From Methylibium sp. NZG (GTDB taxonomy: Bacteria > Pseudomonadota > Gammaproteobacteria > Burkholderiales > Burkholderiaceae_C), in assembly GCA_001263235.1 (NCBI GenBank), contig LGRD01000006.1, positions 85,041 to 149,040 of the forward strand: 64,000 nt of DNA, read 5' to 3'. The notes beneath the pieces are model-generated. The model saw only the letters and a program-made list of their open reading frames with translations, was not told the DNA's origin and made no database searches. The position numbers and the translations under genes were made by a program. Below are positions 51,791 through 62,792 of the stretch, one piece after another. The first letter of the stretch is position 1. Each line of letters begins with the position of its first letter.

Positions 51791-52972
51791 ATGAACTTCC
51801 TGCCCAAAGCTGCATTGCTTGCTGCGGCACTGTCTGCCTGGATCGCCGGCTGCGGCGGCGGCATCGAGGGGACCGGCGCTGCCCCGGGGCCGACCGACGG
51901 CACGATGCGCCTGTCGATCACCGACGCGCCGGCGTGCGGCTACGACGCGGTGAACCTGACGATCGAGAAGGTCCGCGTGAACCAATCCGCCGGTGCGGCC
52001 GACGCCGACGCGGGCTGGTACGAAGTGGTGTTGCCGGCCCCGAAGCGCGTGGACCTGCTGACCCTGACCAACGGCGTGCTCGAAGAACTCGGCCAGACGG
52101 CGCTGCCCGCTGGCAAGTACACGCAGATGCGGCTGATCCTGGCGGCCAACGGTGGTGCCACGCCGCTGGCCAATTCGGTCAAGCCCATCGGCGGCGTCGA
52201 GACCGCGCTGACCACGCCGAGCGCGCAGCAAAGCGGCCTCAAGCTGAACGTCGATCTCGACGTCGCGCCCGACCAGATCGCCGACTTCGTGATCGACTTC
52301 GACGCCTGCAAGTCGGTCGTCAAGCGCGGCAACTCGGGCCAGTACAACCTGAAGCCGGTGGTCGCGGTGATCCCGGTCGTGTCGGCAGCCGGCCTGCGCG
52401 TGGTGGGCTTCGTCGATCCGTTGCTTGCCAACAGCGCCACCACCGTGTCGGTGCAGCAGGGCGGCGTGCCGGTCAAGGCCACCGTGCCCGAGCCGACCGG
52501 CCGCTTCGTGCTGTACCCGGTACCGGCCGGCGCGTACGACCTGGTCGTCACGGCGGCGGGCCGTGTGACAGCCGTGATGACCGGCGTGCCGGTGACGACC
52601 ACCGCCTTCACGAACATCAACAGCGCCGCGCTGCCGATCACGCTGCCGGCGGCGGCGCCGTTGCGGGCGGTGGCGGGCACGGTGACGCCGGCCACCGCGA
52701 CCGTGCGGGCGCTGCAGGTGCTCTCCGGCGGGCCGACGGTCGAGGTGGCCTGGGGGGCCGTCGACGCAGACACGTCGGCCTTCGCGTTCAACCTGCCTGT
52801 TCAGGCGCCGCTCAAGGCGGCCTACGTGGCCAACCCGGTCGCGTTGAACTTCGCGGCCGACGCGGCTGCCGCCGGCAAGTACACACTCCAGGCCACGTCG
52901 AACGGCGCCAGCAAGTCGCTCGCCATCGACACCACGGCCGTCGTGCCGCCGGTCGTGTTCACTTTCCCTTGA
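51791..52972 (+). CDS. DUF4382 domain lipoprotein
   Basis: 393 residues. Lipobox IAGCGGG after a signal segment (C about 20). The DUF4382 domain begins GTMRLSITDAPACGYDAVNLTIEKVRV and continues to about residue 200; beta-rich, carboxypeptidase-regulatory-like repeats follow (GAYDLVVTAAGRVTAV). Surface or periplasmic lipoprotein of unknown role. 22 bases after the DUF6502 gene, so probably the same transcript. Confidence 0.9.
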   Translation: MNFLPKAALLAAALSAWIAGCGGGIEGTGAAPGPTDGTMRLSITDAPACGYDAVNLTIEKVRVNQSAGAADADAGWYEVVLPAPKRVDLLTLTNGVLEELGQTALPAGKYTQMRLILAANGGATPLANSVKPIGGVETALTTPSAQQSGLKLNVDLDVAPDQIADFVIDFDACKSVVKRGNSGQYNLKPVVAVIPVVSAAGLRVVGFVDPLLANSATTVSVQQGGVPVKATVPEPTGRFVLYPVPAGAYDLVVTAAGRVTAVMTGVPVTTTAFTNINSAALPITLPAAAPLRAVAGTVTPATATVRALQVLSGGPTVEVAWGAVDADTSAFAFNLPVQAPLKAAYVANPVALNFAADAAAAGKYTLQATSNGASKSLAIDTTAVVPPVVFTFP

Positions 52973-52986
52973 CCAGGAGTCGCCGA

Positions 52987-53379
52987 ATGAGAACCGCACT
53001 GACCCTTGCCTTCGCCGCTGCCGCGGTCGGGCCCAGCCTCGCGCAGCCGAGCGTGGGCGTCTCCATCGGCATCAACAAGCCGGGTGTCTATGGGCGCATC
53101 GACATCGGCAACGTGCCGCCGCCGCCAGTGATCCTGCCGCAGCCGGTGATCATCCGGCCGCAGCCGGTGATCGTGTACCAGGAGCCCGCCTACCTGTACG
53201 TGCCACCTGGGCACCAGAAGAAATGGTCGAAGCATTGCAGCCGCTACCGCGCCTGCGGGCAGCCGGTCTACTTTGTTCAGGAGACGTGGGTGCGCGAGCG
53301 CTACGAGGAGCACCACCACCGCGGCAAAGGCAAACACAAGGACAAACACAAGGACAACGGCAAGCACGGCAAGGATTGA
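52987..53379 (+). CDS. Small secreted protein, common in Burkholderiales
   Basis: 130 residues. Signal peptide (LTLAFAAAAVGPSLAQ), then a Pro/Val-rich section (LPQPVIIRPQPVIVYQEP), two Cys (KHCSRYRACGQPVYFVQETW) and a His/Lys-rich tail. The Cys pair and the pattern VPPGHxxxWxxxCxxYxACGxPVYFV recur in a small Burkholderiales protein group. Function unknown. Confidence 0.8.
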   Translation: MRTALTLAFAAAAVGPSLAQPSVGVSIGINKPGVYGRIDIGNVPPPPVILPQPVIIRPQPVIVYQEPAYLYVPPGHQKKWSKHCSRYRACGQPVYFVQETWVRERYEEHHHRGKGKHKDKHKDNGKHGKD

Positions 53380-53392
53380 TGCCGGCGGCGAG

Positions 53393-53470
53393 CCTTCGAC
53401 CGACGGGCGCAGGCCCTTCGACCTGCCCAGCGTGATCGGGCGCTTCGACAGGCCCAGCGCGAACGGTGCT
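53393..53470. repeat. Degraded REP-type dyad
   Basis: CTTCGACCTGCCCAGCGTGA and CTTCGACAGGCCCAGCGCGA are related to the REP arms at 34.4 and 50.4 kb, arranged mostly as direct copies. Located in the gap between converging genes. Confidence 0.6.
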
Positions 53471-53486
53471 GCTCGACGGTTGCCCG

Positions 53487-54761
53487 TCAGGCGTGCGACT
53501 TGAGCGGCACGGCCGCATCGCACGCCAGCGCTGGTTCGGGGCTCTTGCCTGTCTCCAGCAGCTTGCGTGCGGCCAGGTGATCTGCCGGCGCGTTGACGCT
53601 CTCGGCGCACACCAGCCGATCGCCCACATAGTGCAGGATCGAGAAGCTGGTCGGATTGGTGCCCGGCCGGCGATGCCGCGTGCCATCGGCTGGCATCAAG
53701 CCGGCCATCTGCAACCGCAGCGCGCCCTGCTCGGACCAGAACCAAGGCAGCGCGGCGTAGGGCTCCTCGCGCCCCAGCAACGTGGCCGCGGCAGTGCGTG
53801 CCTGGTCGTTGGCGTTCTGAACCGACTCCAGGCGCAGGCGCCGGCCGGCGTTGTCGGCCAGCGTGGCGGCATGGCCTTCAGGGAAGCGGGTGCAGTCGCC
53901 CACCGCCAGGATGTGCGGGTCGGAGGTGCGCATGCACGCATCGACGACGACACCGTTTTCGCACGCCAGCCCGGCGTCGCTGGCCAGCGTCTGCTCGGGT
54001 ACTGCGCCAATGCCCAGCACCATCAACCCGACCGTCTGCCGCTGGCCGTCGACGTGCAAGGCAACCAGGTGCTGGCCCTCGATTTCGAAGCCGCCCACCG
54101 CCACGCCCAGCCGCACGTCGATGCCGCTGGTCAGGTGCGTCTGCAGCACGTGCTCCGAGAGTTCGGGTGACACCGACCGCATCAACAGGCGCGGCGCCGA
54201 CTCGAGCACTGTCACCTCCTTGCCCAGCGCTCGCGCGGTGGCCGCGATCTCCAGCCCGATGAAGCCGCCGCCGAGCACCGTGAGTTGCGGTGCGGCGTCG
54301 AACAAGGTGCGCAGGCGCAGGGCGTCGGCGGCACTGCGCAGCACGGCGACGTTGTCGAGTTCGCCTTGCGGGCCGCCCGGACCGTTCGGGCCGTGCGCAA
54401 GATCCGGCAGCCGGCGCGCGCGTGCGCCGGTGGCCAGCACGAGCCATTCGTAGCCGAGCACCGCGCCCGATCGCAGCCGCAGCGTGCGGCCGGCGCGATC
54501 GATCGCCACGGCGGCGTCGGCGCGGTGCACCGCGATACCGGCATCGGCAAACCATGCCTGGGCACGGAACGATTGCAACGCCTCGGCCGGGTTCTTCAAG
54601 AAGGCCTTGGACAGCGGAGGGCGCTGGTAGGGCAGCTCGGCCTCCTCGCACACCAGGTGCACGCGCCCGCCCTGGCCGGCGGTGGCTAGCGCGCCGCACA
54701 ACTGTGCGGCAGCATGGCCGCCGCCGACGATCACGATCTTGCCGGAGGGTGTTTCGTTCAT
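53487..54761 (-). CDS. FAD-dependent ferredoxin/rubredoxin reductase-type oxidoreductase
   Basis: 424 residues from ATG 54761. N-terminal FAD motif IVIVGGGHAAAQLCGAL and ELPYQRPPLSKAFL, NAD-binding GGGFIGLEIAATARALG, then HILAVGDCTRFPEG, and a C-terminal reductase domain. This is the BphA4/rhodocoxin-reductase type that passes electrons from NADH to a ferredoxin or P450 partner, none of which is encoded nearby. Divergent from the acyl-CoA ligase. Confidence 0.92.
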   Translation of the reverse strand: MNETPSGKIVIVGGGHAAAQLCGALATAGQGGRVHLVCEEAELPYQRPPLSKAFLKNPAEALQSFRAQAWFADAGIAVHRADAAVAIDRAGRTLRLRSGAVLGYEWLVLATGARARRLPDLAHGPNGPGGPQGELDNVAVLRSAADALRLRTLFDAAPQLTVLGGGFIGLEIAATARALGKEVTVLESAPRLLMRSVSPELSEHVLQTHLTSGIDVRLGVAVGGFEIEGQHLVALHVDGQRQTVGLMVLGIGAVPEQTLASDAGLACENGVVVDACMRTSDPHILAVGDCTRFPEGHAATLADNAGRRLRLESVQNANDQARTAAATLLGREEPYAALPWFWSEQGALRLQMAGLMPADGTRHRRPGTNPTSFSILHYVGDRLVCAESVNAPADHLAARKLLETGKSPEPALACDAAVPLKSHA

Positions 54762-54963
54762 CGGTGTGGTGGGGCGGGGGGTGTGGTTCGTCGTCAGGTG
54801 CGCAGCGCCATCGTGCGCGAGCGAGATTGTGCGCGAGACGTTGCGCTCGGGCAGATTCCCGCCAGCGGTGGGAGGCGCGACAACCCAAGCGCGAAAACCC
54901 GCTTGGCACGCTGGCCCGCCAGGCGTAACGTGCCGCGCCAAGACCCCAGCTCGAAAGCCACCC

Positions 54964-56565
54964 ATGCCCACAGCCGGTGAAGCTCCTCCTCGATCGCACC
55001 ATGAAGGCCCGCCGCTGGACGCAGCCGTGCCGCGCGTCGCCCTGCCGCGCTTCATCCGCGAGCGCGCGCGCCGCCACCCGCACGCGGTGGCGCTGGTCGA
55101 GGCCGCCAGCGGCCGCGAGCTGACCTACGGTGCGCTCGACCAGCAGATCGGCCGCTGCGCCGCAGGCCTCGTGTCGATCGGCTTCAAGCCCGGCGACGTG
55201 CTGCTGATGTTCGCGCCCAACTCGCCGGAATGGCCCATCGCCGCGCTCGGTGCACTGGCCGCCGGGGGTGTGGTGAGCGGCGCCAACCCGATGTACGCCG
55301 CAGACGACCTGGCGCACCAGATGCGCGATGCCGGGGCGCGCTTCGTGTTCACCGTGCCGCCGTTGCTCGGGACCGTGCGCGATGCAGCGGCCAGGGCCCG
55401 CGGCGCCACGCTCATCGTGCTGGGCGACGTGCAAGGAGAAACCGAAGGCGCCGTGAGCTTTGCGGCGCTGCTCGCCTGCACCGACGCCGAACCTGCGCTT
55501 GCCGACGACCCCGACGCGCGTGCCGCCTTGCCCTATTCGTCGGGCACCACCGGCCTGGCCAAGGGCGTGGTGCTGACGCATGCCACGATCGTCGCCAACA
55601 TCTGCCAGTACAACCAGGCGTCGGACGTGCATGCGGGCATGGTCACGCTGGCCTTCCTGCCGATGTTCCACATTTTCGGCTTCACGGTGGTCACGCTGTG
55701 CGGGCTGGCCGCGGGCAGCAGGATCATCACCGTGCCGCGCTTCGAGCCCGAGCCGTTCCTGAAGGCGATCGCCACGCACCGCGTGACGCGCCTGGGCGTG
55801 GTGCCGCCGGTGATGCAGTTCCTGGCGCTGCACCCGCTGATCGATGCGTTCGACTTGTCCAGCATCGAGATCGTCGGCTGCGGCGCCGCGCCGCTGGGCG
55901 CAGCGCTTGAGAAGCGCGTGGCCGAACGCCTGAACTGCAAGGTGATGCAAGGCTTTGGCATGACCGAGTCGTCGGGTTGCGTGGCCGTGACCCACCCCGA
56001 CCGCATCCGTGCCGGCACCAGCGGCCAGTTGTTGCCCGGCACGCAGGCGCGGCTGGTCGACCCGGCCACGGGCCTTGATGTCGCCCCCGGCGCCCCCGGC
56101 GAGCTGTGGTTTCGCGGCCCGCAGGCCTTCAAGGGCTATCTGAATCAGCCGCAGGCCACCGCCGCGACGATCACGCCCGACGGCTGGGTGCGCACCGGCG
56201 ACATCGGCACGATCGACGCTGACGGCTACCTGACGATCACCGACCGCCTGAAGGAGCTGATCAAGGTGAAGGGCTTCCAGGTGGCGCCGGCCGAGCTGGA
56301 GGCGCTGCTGTTCACGCACCCGCAGGTGGCCGACGCCGCGGTGATCGGCCGTGCCGACGACCGCGCCGGCGAGCTGCCCGTGGCCTACGTGGTGGCGCGC
56401 GGCGGGTTGGACGCCGAGGCGCTGAAGGCCTGGGTCGCCGAGCGCGTGGTGGCCTACAAGCAGCTCGGCGACGTGGTGCTGTGCGAGGCCATCCCGAAGA
56501 CCGCCGCCGGCAAGATCCTGCGCCGTGTGCTGCGGCAGCAAGACGCCGACCGGGCAGGCGGGTGA
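54964..56565 (+). CDS. AMP-binding acyl-CoA ligase (4-coumarate-CoA ligase type)
   Basis: 533 residues. ANL-family motifs: YSSGTTGLAKGVVLTH (AMP-binding P-loop), GFGMTESSG, WVRTGDIGTIDADGYLTITDRLKELIKVKG, and the late Lys in TAAGKILRR that completes adenylation. The architecture fits 4-coumarate or medium-chain acyl-CoA synthetases. ATG 54964. It is monocistronic. Confidence 0.92.
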   Translation: MPTAGEAPPRSHHEGPPLDAAVPRVALPRFIRERARRHPHAVALVEAASGRELTYGALDQQIGRCAAGLVSIGFKPGDVLLMFAPNSPEWPIAALGALAAGGVVSGANPMYAADDLAHQMRDAGARFVFTVPPLLGTVRDAAARARGATLIVLGDVQGETEGAVSFAALLACTDAEPALADDPDARAALPYSSGTTGLAKGVVLTHATIVANICQYNQASDVHAGMVTLAFLPMFHIFGFTVVTLCGLAAGSRIITVPRFEPEPFLKAIATHRVTRLGVVPPVMQFLALHPLIDAFDLSSIEIVGCGAAPLGAALEKRVAERLNCKVMQGFGMTESSGCVAVTHPDRIRAGTSGQLLPGTQARLVDPATGLDVAPGAPGELWFRGPQAFKGYLNQPQATAATITPDGWVRTGDIGTIDADGYLTITDRLKELIKVKGFQVAPAELEALLFTHPQVADAAVIGRADDRAGELPVAYVVARGGLDAEALKAWVAERVVAYKQLGDVVLCEAIPKTAAGKILRRVLRQQDADRAGG

Positions 56566-56647
56566 GCGCTTCGAGCTGGCCTTGCAGCGTGTGCCGACGC
56601 TGGGGGATTGAACCCGGCCGCAGAACCTTGCCAAGGACGACGCGCCC

Positions 56648-57274
56648 ATGACTGACGCCGCGCGCCTCGCCGATCTCGTCGAGCTCACCACGCCGCGCCT
56701 GCGCCTGCGCCAGTGGCGCGACGCCGACCGCGCGCCGTTCGCTGCGCTGAACGCAGACCCGCGCGTGATGCGGTACTTCCCCAGCGTTACCGCGCGCGAG
56801 GCGAGCGACCGCAGCGTCGATGCGTGGCATGCCGAGATCGCCGAACGGGGCTGGAGCAACTGGGCGGTTGAGTTGGTGCGCAGCGGCGAGTTCATCGGCT
56901 TCGTCGGCCTGACGGTGCCGCGGCGCGCCGAGTTGCCGTGCATGCCCTGCGTCGAAATCGGCTGGCGCCTCGCGCACGTGCATTGGGGCTGCGGCTACGC
57001 CACCGAGGCCGCGCATGCCGCGCTGCGCGTCGGCTTCGAGCGGCTGCAACTGGCCGAGATCGTGTCGTTCACCAGCCTCGTCAACACACCCTCGCGGGCG
57101 GTGATGGAGCGCATCGGCATGGTCGATTCGGGCGAAGACTTCGATCACCCTGCTGTGCCCGAGGGCAGCGCGCTGCGGCGCCACTGCCTGTACCGAATCA
57201 CGCCGGCCCGGTGGCGCGGGGCGGTGGGCGTGGACTATGCTGGCGGCTCGACCGCATCAACCCAGGAGCATTGA
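56648..57274 (+). CDS. GNAT family N-acetyltransferase (RimJ/RimL type)
   Basis: 208 residues. RimJ/L-like start TPRLRLRQWRDADRAPFAALN, and the acetyl-CoA-binding segment HVHWGCGYATEAAHAALRVGFERL. Likely acetylates a protein N-terminus or small amine. A DUF1330 gene follows by three bases. Confidence 0.9.
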   Translation: MTDAARLADLVELTTPRLRLRQWRDADRAPFAALNADPRVMRYFPSVTAREASDRSVDAWHAEIAERGWSNWAVELVRSGEFIGFVGLTVPRRAELPCMPCVEIGWRLAHVHWGCGYATEAAHAALRVGFERLQLAEIVSFTSLVNTPSRAVMERIGMVDSGEDFDHPAVPEGSALRRHCLYRITPARWRGAVGVDYAGGSTASTQEH

Positions 57275-57277
57275 CCC

Positions 57278-57565
57278 ATGGCCGCTTATCTGTTTGCCAA
57301 CGTCGAAGTCACCGACCCCGTGGTCTACGAAGACTATCGCCGCCAGGTGCCGGCGACGATCGCGGCCTACGGTGGCCGCTACCTCGTGCGCGGCGGCGCG
57401 GTCGAGGTGCTCGAAGGCGGCGGCACCGCCAGCCGCGTGGTGATCCTCGAGTTTCCCGACATGGCTCGGCTCAAGGCCTTCTACCGCAGCCCAGAGTACG
57501 CGCCGCTGCTCGCGCTGCGCACGCGCTCGACGCGCTCGACGGTGGCGGCGATCGAGGGGATCTGA
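57278..57565 (+). CDS. DUF1330 family protein
   Basis: 95 residues, dimeric alpha-beta barrel-like: MAAYLFANVEVTDPVVYEDYRRQVPATIAAYGGRYLVRGG and RVVILEFPDMARLKAFYRSPEY. Adjacent to the GNAT gene with a three-base gap, so co-transcribed. Function unknown. Confidence 0.93.
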   Translation: MAAYLFANVEVTDPVVYEDYRRQVPATIAAYGGRYLVRGGAVEVLEGGGTASRVVILEFPDMARLKAFYRSPEYAPLLALRTRSTRSTVAAIEGI

Positions 57566-57611
57566 CCCACGACCGCCCGCGCGGTAGCGGCTGACGGGCG
57601 CCGGATCGGCG

Positions 57612-57845
57612 TCAGGCCTTTCCGCCGCTCGATGCAGCCGCAGCCGCAGCCGCCCTACGCAGCGCCGTCACCGACTGGCCGCTCACCCCCCAGTTGTCCG
57701 TCTCCACCTCGTCGATGACGACGAAGGTCGTGGCCGGGTTCTTGTTGAGCACGCGCACGAGAAGCTCGGTGGCGCCGCGGATCAGCTCGGCCTTTTGCTC
57801 TGGCGTTGCGCCTTCGCGGGTGATGCGGATGTTGATGAAGGGCAT
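57612..57845 (-). CDS. 4-oxalocrotonate tautomerase-like protein
   Basis: 77 residues. MPFINIRITREGATPEQKAEL gives the catalytic Pro1; later VVIDEVETDNWGVSGQSV matches the family. Enol-keto tautomerase activity is likely, on an unknown substrate. The C-terminal Ala-rich extension is unusual. Confidence 0.9.
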   Translation of the reverse strand: MPFINIRITREGATPEQKAELIRGATELLVRVLNKNPATTFVVIDEVETDNWGVSGQSVTALRRAAAAAAASSGGKA

Positions 57846-57906
57846 GGCGGTTCCTTTCGTCGGATTGAGAGTGGATGTAAGCGAATGGCGTCGATGTCTC
57901 GCTCGG

Positions 57907-58155
57907 TCAATCGTCAGTGCGTAGCAGCTTCATGAGCTCTTCGGTACGCCACGGAATGTCGGCCCGGCCGCGGGCGGCATCGAAACGGTCCTCAACGGAG
58001 CCACGCGTTCCGTGCATCGGTCTTTGTGCGCGCAGCAGCAGCTCGCCGCTCGCATTCATTGAAAACTCCAAGCGAGCGCCCGGCATCAGTTTCAGCGCTT
58101 CACGAATGCGTTTCGGGATCGTGACCTGGCCCCTGCTGGACAAGGTGCTTGGCAT
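57907..58155 (-). CDS. AbrB/MazE-type DNA-binding protein, orphan
   Basis: 82 residues. The SpoVT/AbrB swapped-hairpin motif STLSSRGQVTIPKRIREALKL is complete. The same fold forms antitoxins of VapBC systems, but the next 60 bases downstream hold no PIN toxin gene. Either a transcription factor or a stranded antitoxin. Confidence 0.9.
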   Translation of the reverse strand: MPSTLSSRGQVTIPKRIREALKLMPGARLEFSMNASGELLLRAQRPMHGTRGSVEDRFDAARGRADIPWRTEELMKLLRTDD

Positions 58156-58198
58156 GTGTTGCTCAGAAGATGCGGCGTCAGACGTCAGTTATACATAG

Positions 58199-58231
58199 AA
58201 AAAGGCCCTCGACACTTACGCATCGAGGGCC
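58199..58231 (-). terminator. Intrinsic terminator of the glp operon
   Basis: On the minus strand GGCCCTCGA and TCGAGGGCC form a 9-base stem with a 10-base loop, followed by TTTTT. Lies 33 bases past the glpV stop. Confidence 0.85.
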
Positions 58232-58263
58232 CCGGTGGGCATCAGGTCAAGCTCACCTCAAGT

Positions 58264-60093
<1,830 letters not shown>

Positions 60094-60185
60094 CACTGGT
60101 CTCCTGCAGAAACTTCCCGTTGATAAGTCAAGGCGCGCCGGGTGGGAAGATCGGCCGGCTGCCGTTCGAAAACACGATCCGGCGT

Positions 60186-60494
60186 TCAACCCTTGCGCAG
60201 GATGAACACCAACAACACCATCGAGATCACGAAGCTGATCCAGATCGACGGTTCGCTCGCCAGGCCGAACCAGTCGATCATCTTCTCGCTGAACGCCACG
60301 AACACGAGGTTGACGTAAGCGGCGGATAGCAACCCGATGAAGAGCCGGTCGCCGCGCGTCGTCTCGATCGGCAAGAAGCCCTTGCGCATGACGGTCGGCG
60401 ACTTCAGCTCCCACACCGTCATGCCCACGAGCATCAGCACGATGCAAGTGAAGAACACCGCAACCGGAACCGTCCAGGCCATCCAGGCGAACAT
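60186..60494 (-). CDS. glpU: DUF2160 small membrane protein of glycerol transporter
   Basis: 102 residues with three hydrophobic segments (FAWMAWTVPVAVFFTCIVLML; FIGLLSAAYVNLVFVAF; WISFVISMVLLVFILR). DUF2160 proteins are encoded between glpQ and glpV in GlpSTPQUV systems, as here. Precise role unclear. Confidence 0.9.
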   Translation of the reverse strand: MFAWMAWTVPVAVFFTCIVLMLVGMTVWELKSPTVMRKGFLPIETTRGDRLFIGLLSAAYVNLVFVAFSEKMIDWFGLASEPSIWISFVISMVLLVFILRKG

Positions 60495-60556
60495 GTCAGC
60501 AAGCTCCTTGCATCGCGCCCTCCCCCGCTGGGGGAGGGTTGGGGGTGGGGGTGTGG

Positions 60557-60594
<38 letters not shown>

Positions 60595-60620
60595 GGGAGG
60601 GAGTGAACGGATCGCTGCGC

Positions 60621-61433
60621 TCATACTCTTCCCATGGCAAAGCCCTTGGCGATGTAGTGCCGCACGAACCAGATCACGATGGCGCCCGGCACGATCGTCA
60701 ACACGCCAGCGGCTGCCAGCACACCCCAGTCCATGCCCGACGCCGACACCGTTCGCGTCATCACCGCGACGATCGGCTTGGCGTTCACGCTGGTGAGCGT
60801 GCGCGCCATCAGCAATTCGACCCACGAAAACATGAAGCAGAAGAACGCCGCCACGCCCACGCCGGCCTTGATGAGCGGGATGAAGATGGTCAGGAAGAAG
60901 CGCGGGAACGAGTAGCCGTCGATGTAGGCCGTCTCGTCGATCTCGCGCGGGATGCCGCTCATGAAGCCTTCGAGAATCCACACCGCCAGCGGCACGTTGA
61001 AGAGCAAGTGCGCCAGCGCCACCGCGATGTGCGTGTCCATCAGGCCGAGCGTGGTGTAGAGCTGAAAGAACGGGAGCAAGAACACGGCCGGCGGCGTCAT
61101 GCGGTTCGTCAGCAACCAGAAGAACACATGCTTGTCGCCGAGAAAACTGTAGCGGCTGAAGGCATACGCCGCCGGCAGCGCCACCAGCAGCGAGATCACG
61201 GTGTTGATCGCGACGTAGATCAGCGAGTTGATGTAGCCCGAGTACCAGCTCACGTCGGTGAAGATGGTTTGGTAGTGCTGCAGCGTGAAGGTCTGCGGCC
61301 ACAGGCTGAAGGTGGACAGGATCTCGTTGTTCGTCTTGAACGACATGTTGACCATCCAGTACACCGGCAGGATGGCGAACACGAGGTACAGGATGAGGAA
61401 GATCGTCCGCTTCTTGAAGCGCTTGTCATCCAT
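60621..61433 (-). CDS. glpQ: Glycerol ABC transporter permease
   Basis: 270 residues from ATG 61433 (GAGGGAG upstream). Six hydrophobic segments (FLILYLVFAILPVYWMVNMSF onward) and the EAA loop EIDETAYIDGYSFPRFFLTIFIPLIKAG of binding-protein-dependent permeases. Its expected partner permease glpP and the ATPases glpS/glpT should lie just upstream but are not here: an inverted-repeat element follows instead. Confidence 0.9.
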   Translation of the reverse strand: MDDKRFKKRTIFLILYLVFAILPVYWMVNMSFKTNNEILSTFSLWPQTFTLQHYQTIFTDVSWYSGYINSLIYVAINTVISLLVALPAAYAFSRYSFLGDKHVFFWLLTNRMTPPAVFLLPFFQLYTTLGLMDTHIAVALAHLLFNVPLAVWILEGFMSGIPREIDETAYIDGYSFPRFFLTIFIPLIKAGVGVAAFFCFMFSWVELLMARTLTSVNAKPIVAVMTRTVSASGMDWGVLAAAGVLTIVPGAIVIWFVRHYIAKGFAMGRV

Positions 61434-62079
61434 GGTGATGGCTCCCTCGCGTTGACTGGATTTGTTGCGGCGAGGTTGCGGCAATCACTTGAGCGGCGGC
61501 GCGGCAAAGGCGCGTCCGAGCAGGCCGGAGGGCTTCACTTCGGCGGTCGGCTGGGTACAGCCGACTGCGCTGCGGTGCTCGGCTCGGGGTCGCGCGGGCG
61601 AACTCACTTCGCTCCCTTCGGTCCGCTCCGTTCGGACAACGCCCGCGAGTCAGTCTACGAAGCGCGCCAAGGCGCGCGGCCCCCGAACCTCCGCTCCTCG
61701 CCGCCGAAGAGGCGCCCTCCGCCCTGCCCGGACGCGCCTTTGCTGCAAGGTCGGGTTCTATTCGGTCCGAAAAACAAACACGGTTCAGCGCGCGGCGGGC
61801 GGTATTCGGCGGGGGCGATTTCTGGGGCGGCGAGGAGCGCAGGGCTTGCGGCCCGCGCGCGCAGCGCGCTTCGTGAACTGACTTGTCGCCGACTGTTTGA
61901 ACGGAGCGAGCCGGAGGTGAGCGAAGTGAGTTTCGGCGACGGGCCGCGAGACCGAGCACCGCAGCGCAGTCGGCTGTACCCAGCCGACCGCCCCAGCATG
62001 AGCCCCCGCCGAATACCGCCCGCCGCGAGCCGCTCAACCCGCCGCCAGAAAGCGATACAGCACCAAAAAGGCGCATCGA
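61434..62079. repeat. Large inverted-repeat element without gene
   Basis: 646 bases without a convincing gene. Arms at 61543-61582 and 61952-61991 are 40-base exact reverse complements (both arms begin or end around GGTCGGCTGGGTACAGCCGA), and similarity continues inward (AACTCACTTCGCTC against its complement at 61919-61932; CTCCTCGCCGCC) to about 61705 and 61826. Frames through it are repetitive Arg-rich peptides and not genes. It separates glpQ from the hydrolase operon. Confidence 0.85.
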
Positions 62080-62790
62080 TCAAACCCCCCGCACCGCTTC
62101 AATGACCGAAGCCGAATCCGACACCGCACCGAACACGCCCCCCTGCATCGTCACCATCTTCAGCGCCGCCAGGTGGTTGCCATGGTCGGTGGCGCCAGTG
62201 CAGTCGGACAGGATCACGCACTCGAAGCCGCGGTCGTTGGCATCCCGCATCGTCGTGTGCACGCACACGTCGGTGGTGATGCCGGTGAGCACGATGTTGC
62301 GGATGCCCTTGGTGTGCAACACCAGTTCAAGGTCGGTGGCGTAGAACGAGCCCTTGCCGGGTTTGTCGATCACCACCTCGCCGGGCAGCGGCTTCAGCTC
62401 GTCGATGATTTCCCAGCCCGGCTCGCCACGCACCAGGATGCGCCCGCACGGGCCCACGTCGCCGATGCCCACGCCGTTGGTGCCGATCTGGCGCGAGCGC
62501 CAGCGCTTGTTGGCCGGCAGGTCCAGCAGGTCGGGGCGGTGGCCCTCGCGCGTGTGGATGATGGTGCAGCCGGCGGCGCGCATCGCGGCCATCAGCTTCT
62601 TGATCGGCTCGATCGGCGCGCGCGTGTTGCTGAGGTCGTAGCCCATCTTGTCGACGTAGCCGCCGGGGCCGCAGAAGTCGATCTGCATGTCGATGACGAT
62701 CAGCGCGGTGTTCTCGGGGCGCAGGTCGCCGTCGTAGGGCCAGTGGTACGGTTCGGCGGCGGCGTAGCGCGGGGTGGCGGTGGTCAGCAT
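62080..62790 (-). CDS. biuH: Cysteine hydrolase, biuret hydrolase-like
   Basis: 236 residues from ATG 62790. Isochorismatase-like fold with the catalytic triad elements: Asp in [16 protein letters not shown], Lys in [10 protein letters not shown], Cys in [12 protein letters not shown]. The segments [21 protein letters not shown] and [14 protein letters not shown] closely follow BiuH, the biuret amidohydrolase of Rhizobium. RutB-type ureidoacrylate hydrolase is the alternative. Start is two bases after the formamidase stop. Confidence 0.8.
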   Translation of the reverse strand: MLTTATPRYAAAEPYHWPYDGDLRPENTALIVIDMQIDFCGPGGYVDKMGYDLSNTRAPIEPIKKLMAAMRAAGCTIIHTREGHRPDLLDLPANKRWRSRQIGTNGVGIGDVGPCGRILVRGEPGWEIIDELKPLPGEVVIDKPGKGSFYATDLELVLHTKGIRNIVLTGITTDVCVHTTMRDANDRGFECVILSDCTGATDHGNHLAALKMVTMQGGVFGAVSDSASVIEAVRGV

Positions 62791-62792
62791 GG

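Noticed and set aside
53878..56943. A 1021-codon minus-strand open frame opposite the acyl-CoA ligase
   Set aside because: Shadow frame; it also crosses the FAD reductase gene out of frame.
57846..57906. Toxin gene partner for the AbrB-type protein
   Set aside because: Only 60 bases lie between it and the tautomerase gene, with no usable frame.
61426..62105. Arg-rich frames on both strands in the inverted-repeat region
   Set aside because: The two strands give the same peptide motif (GRLGTADCAAVLG) because of the repeat; no ribosome-binding site or domain.
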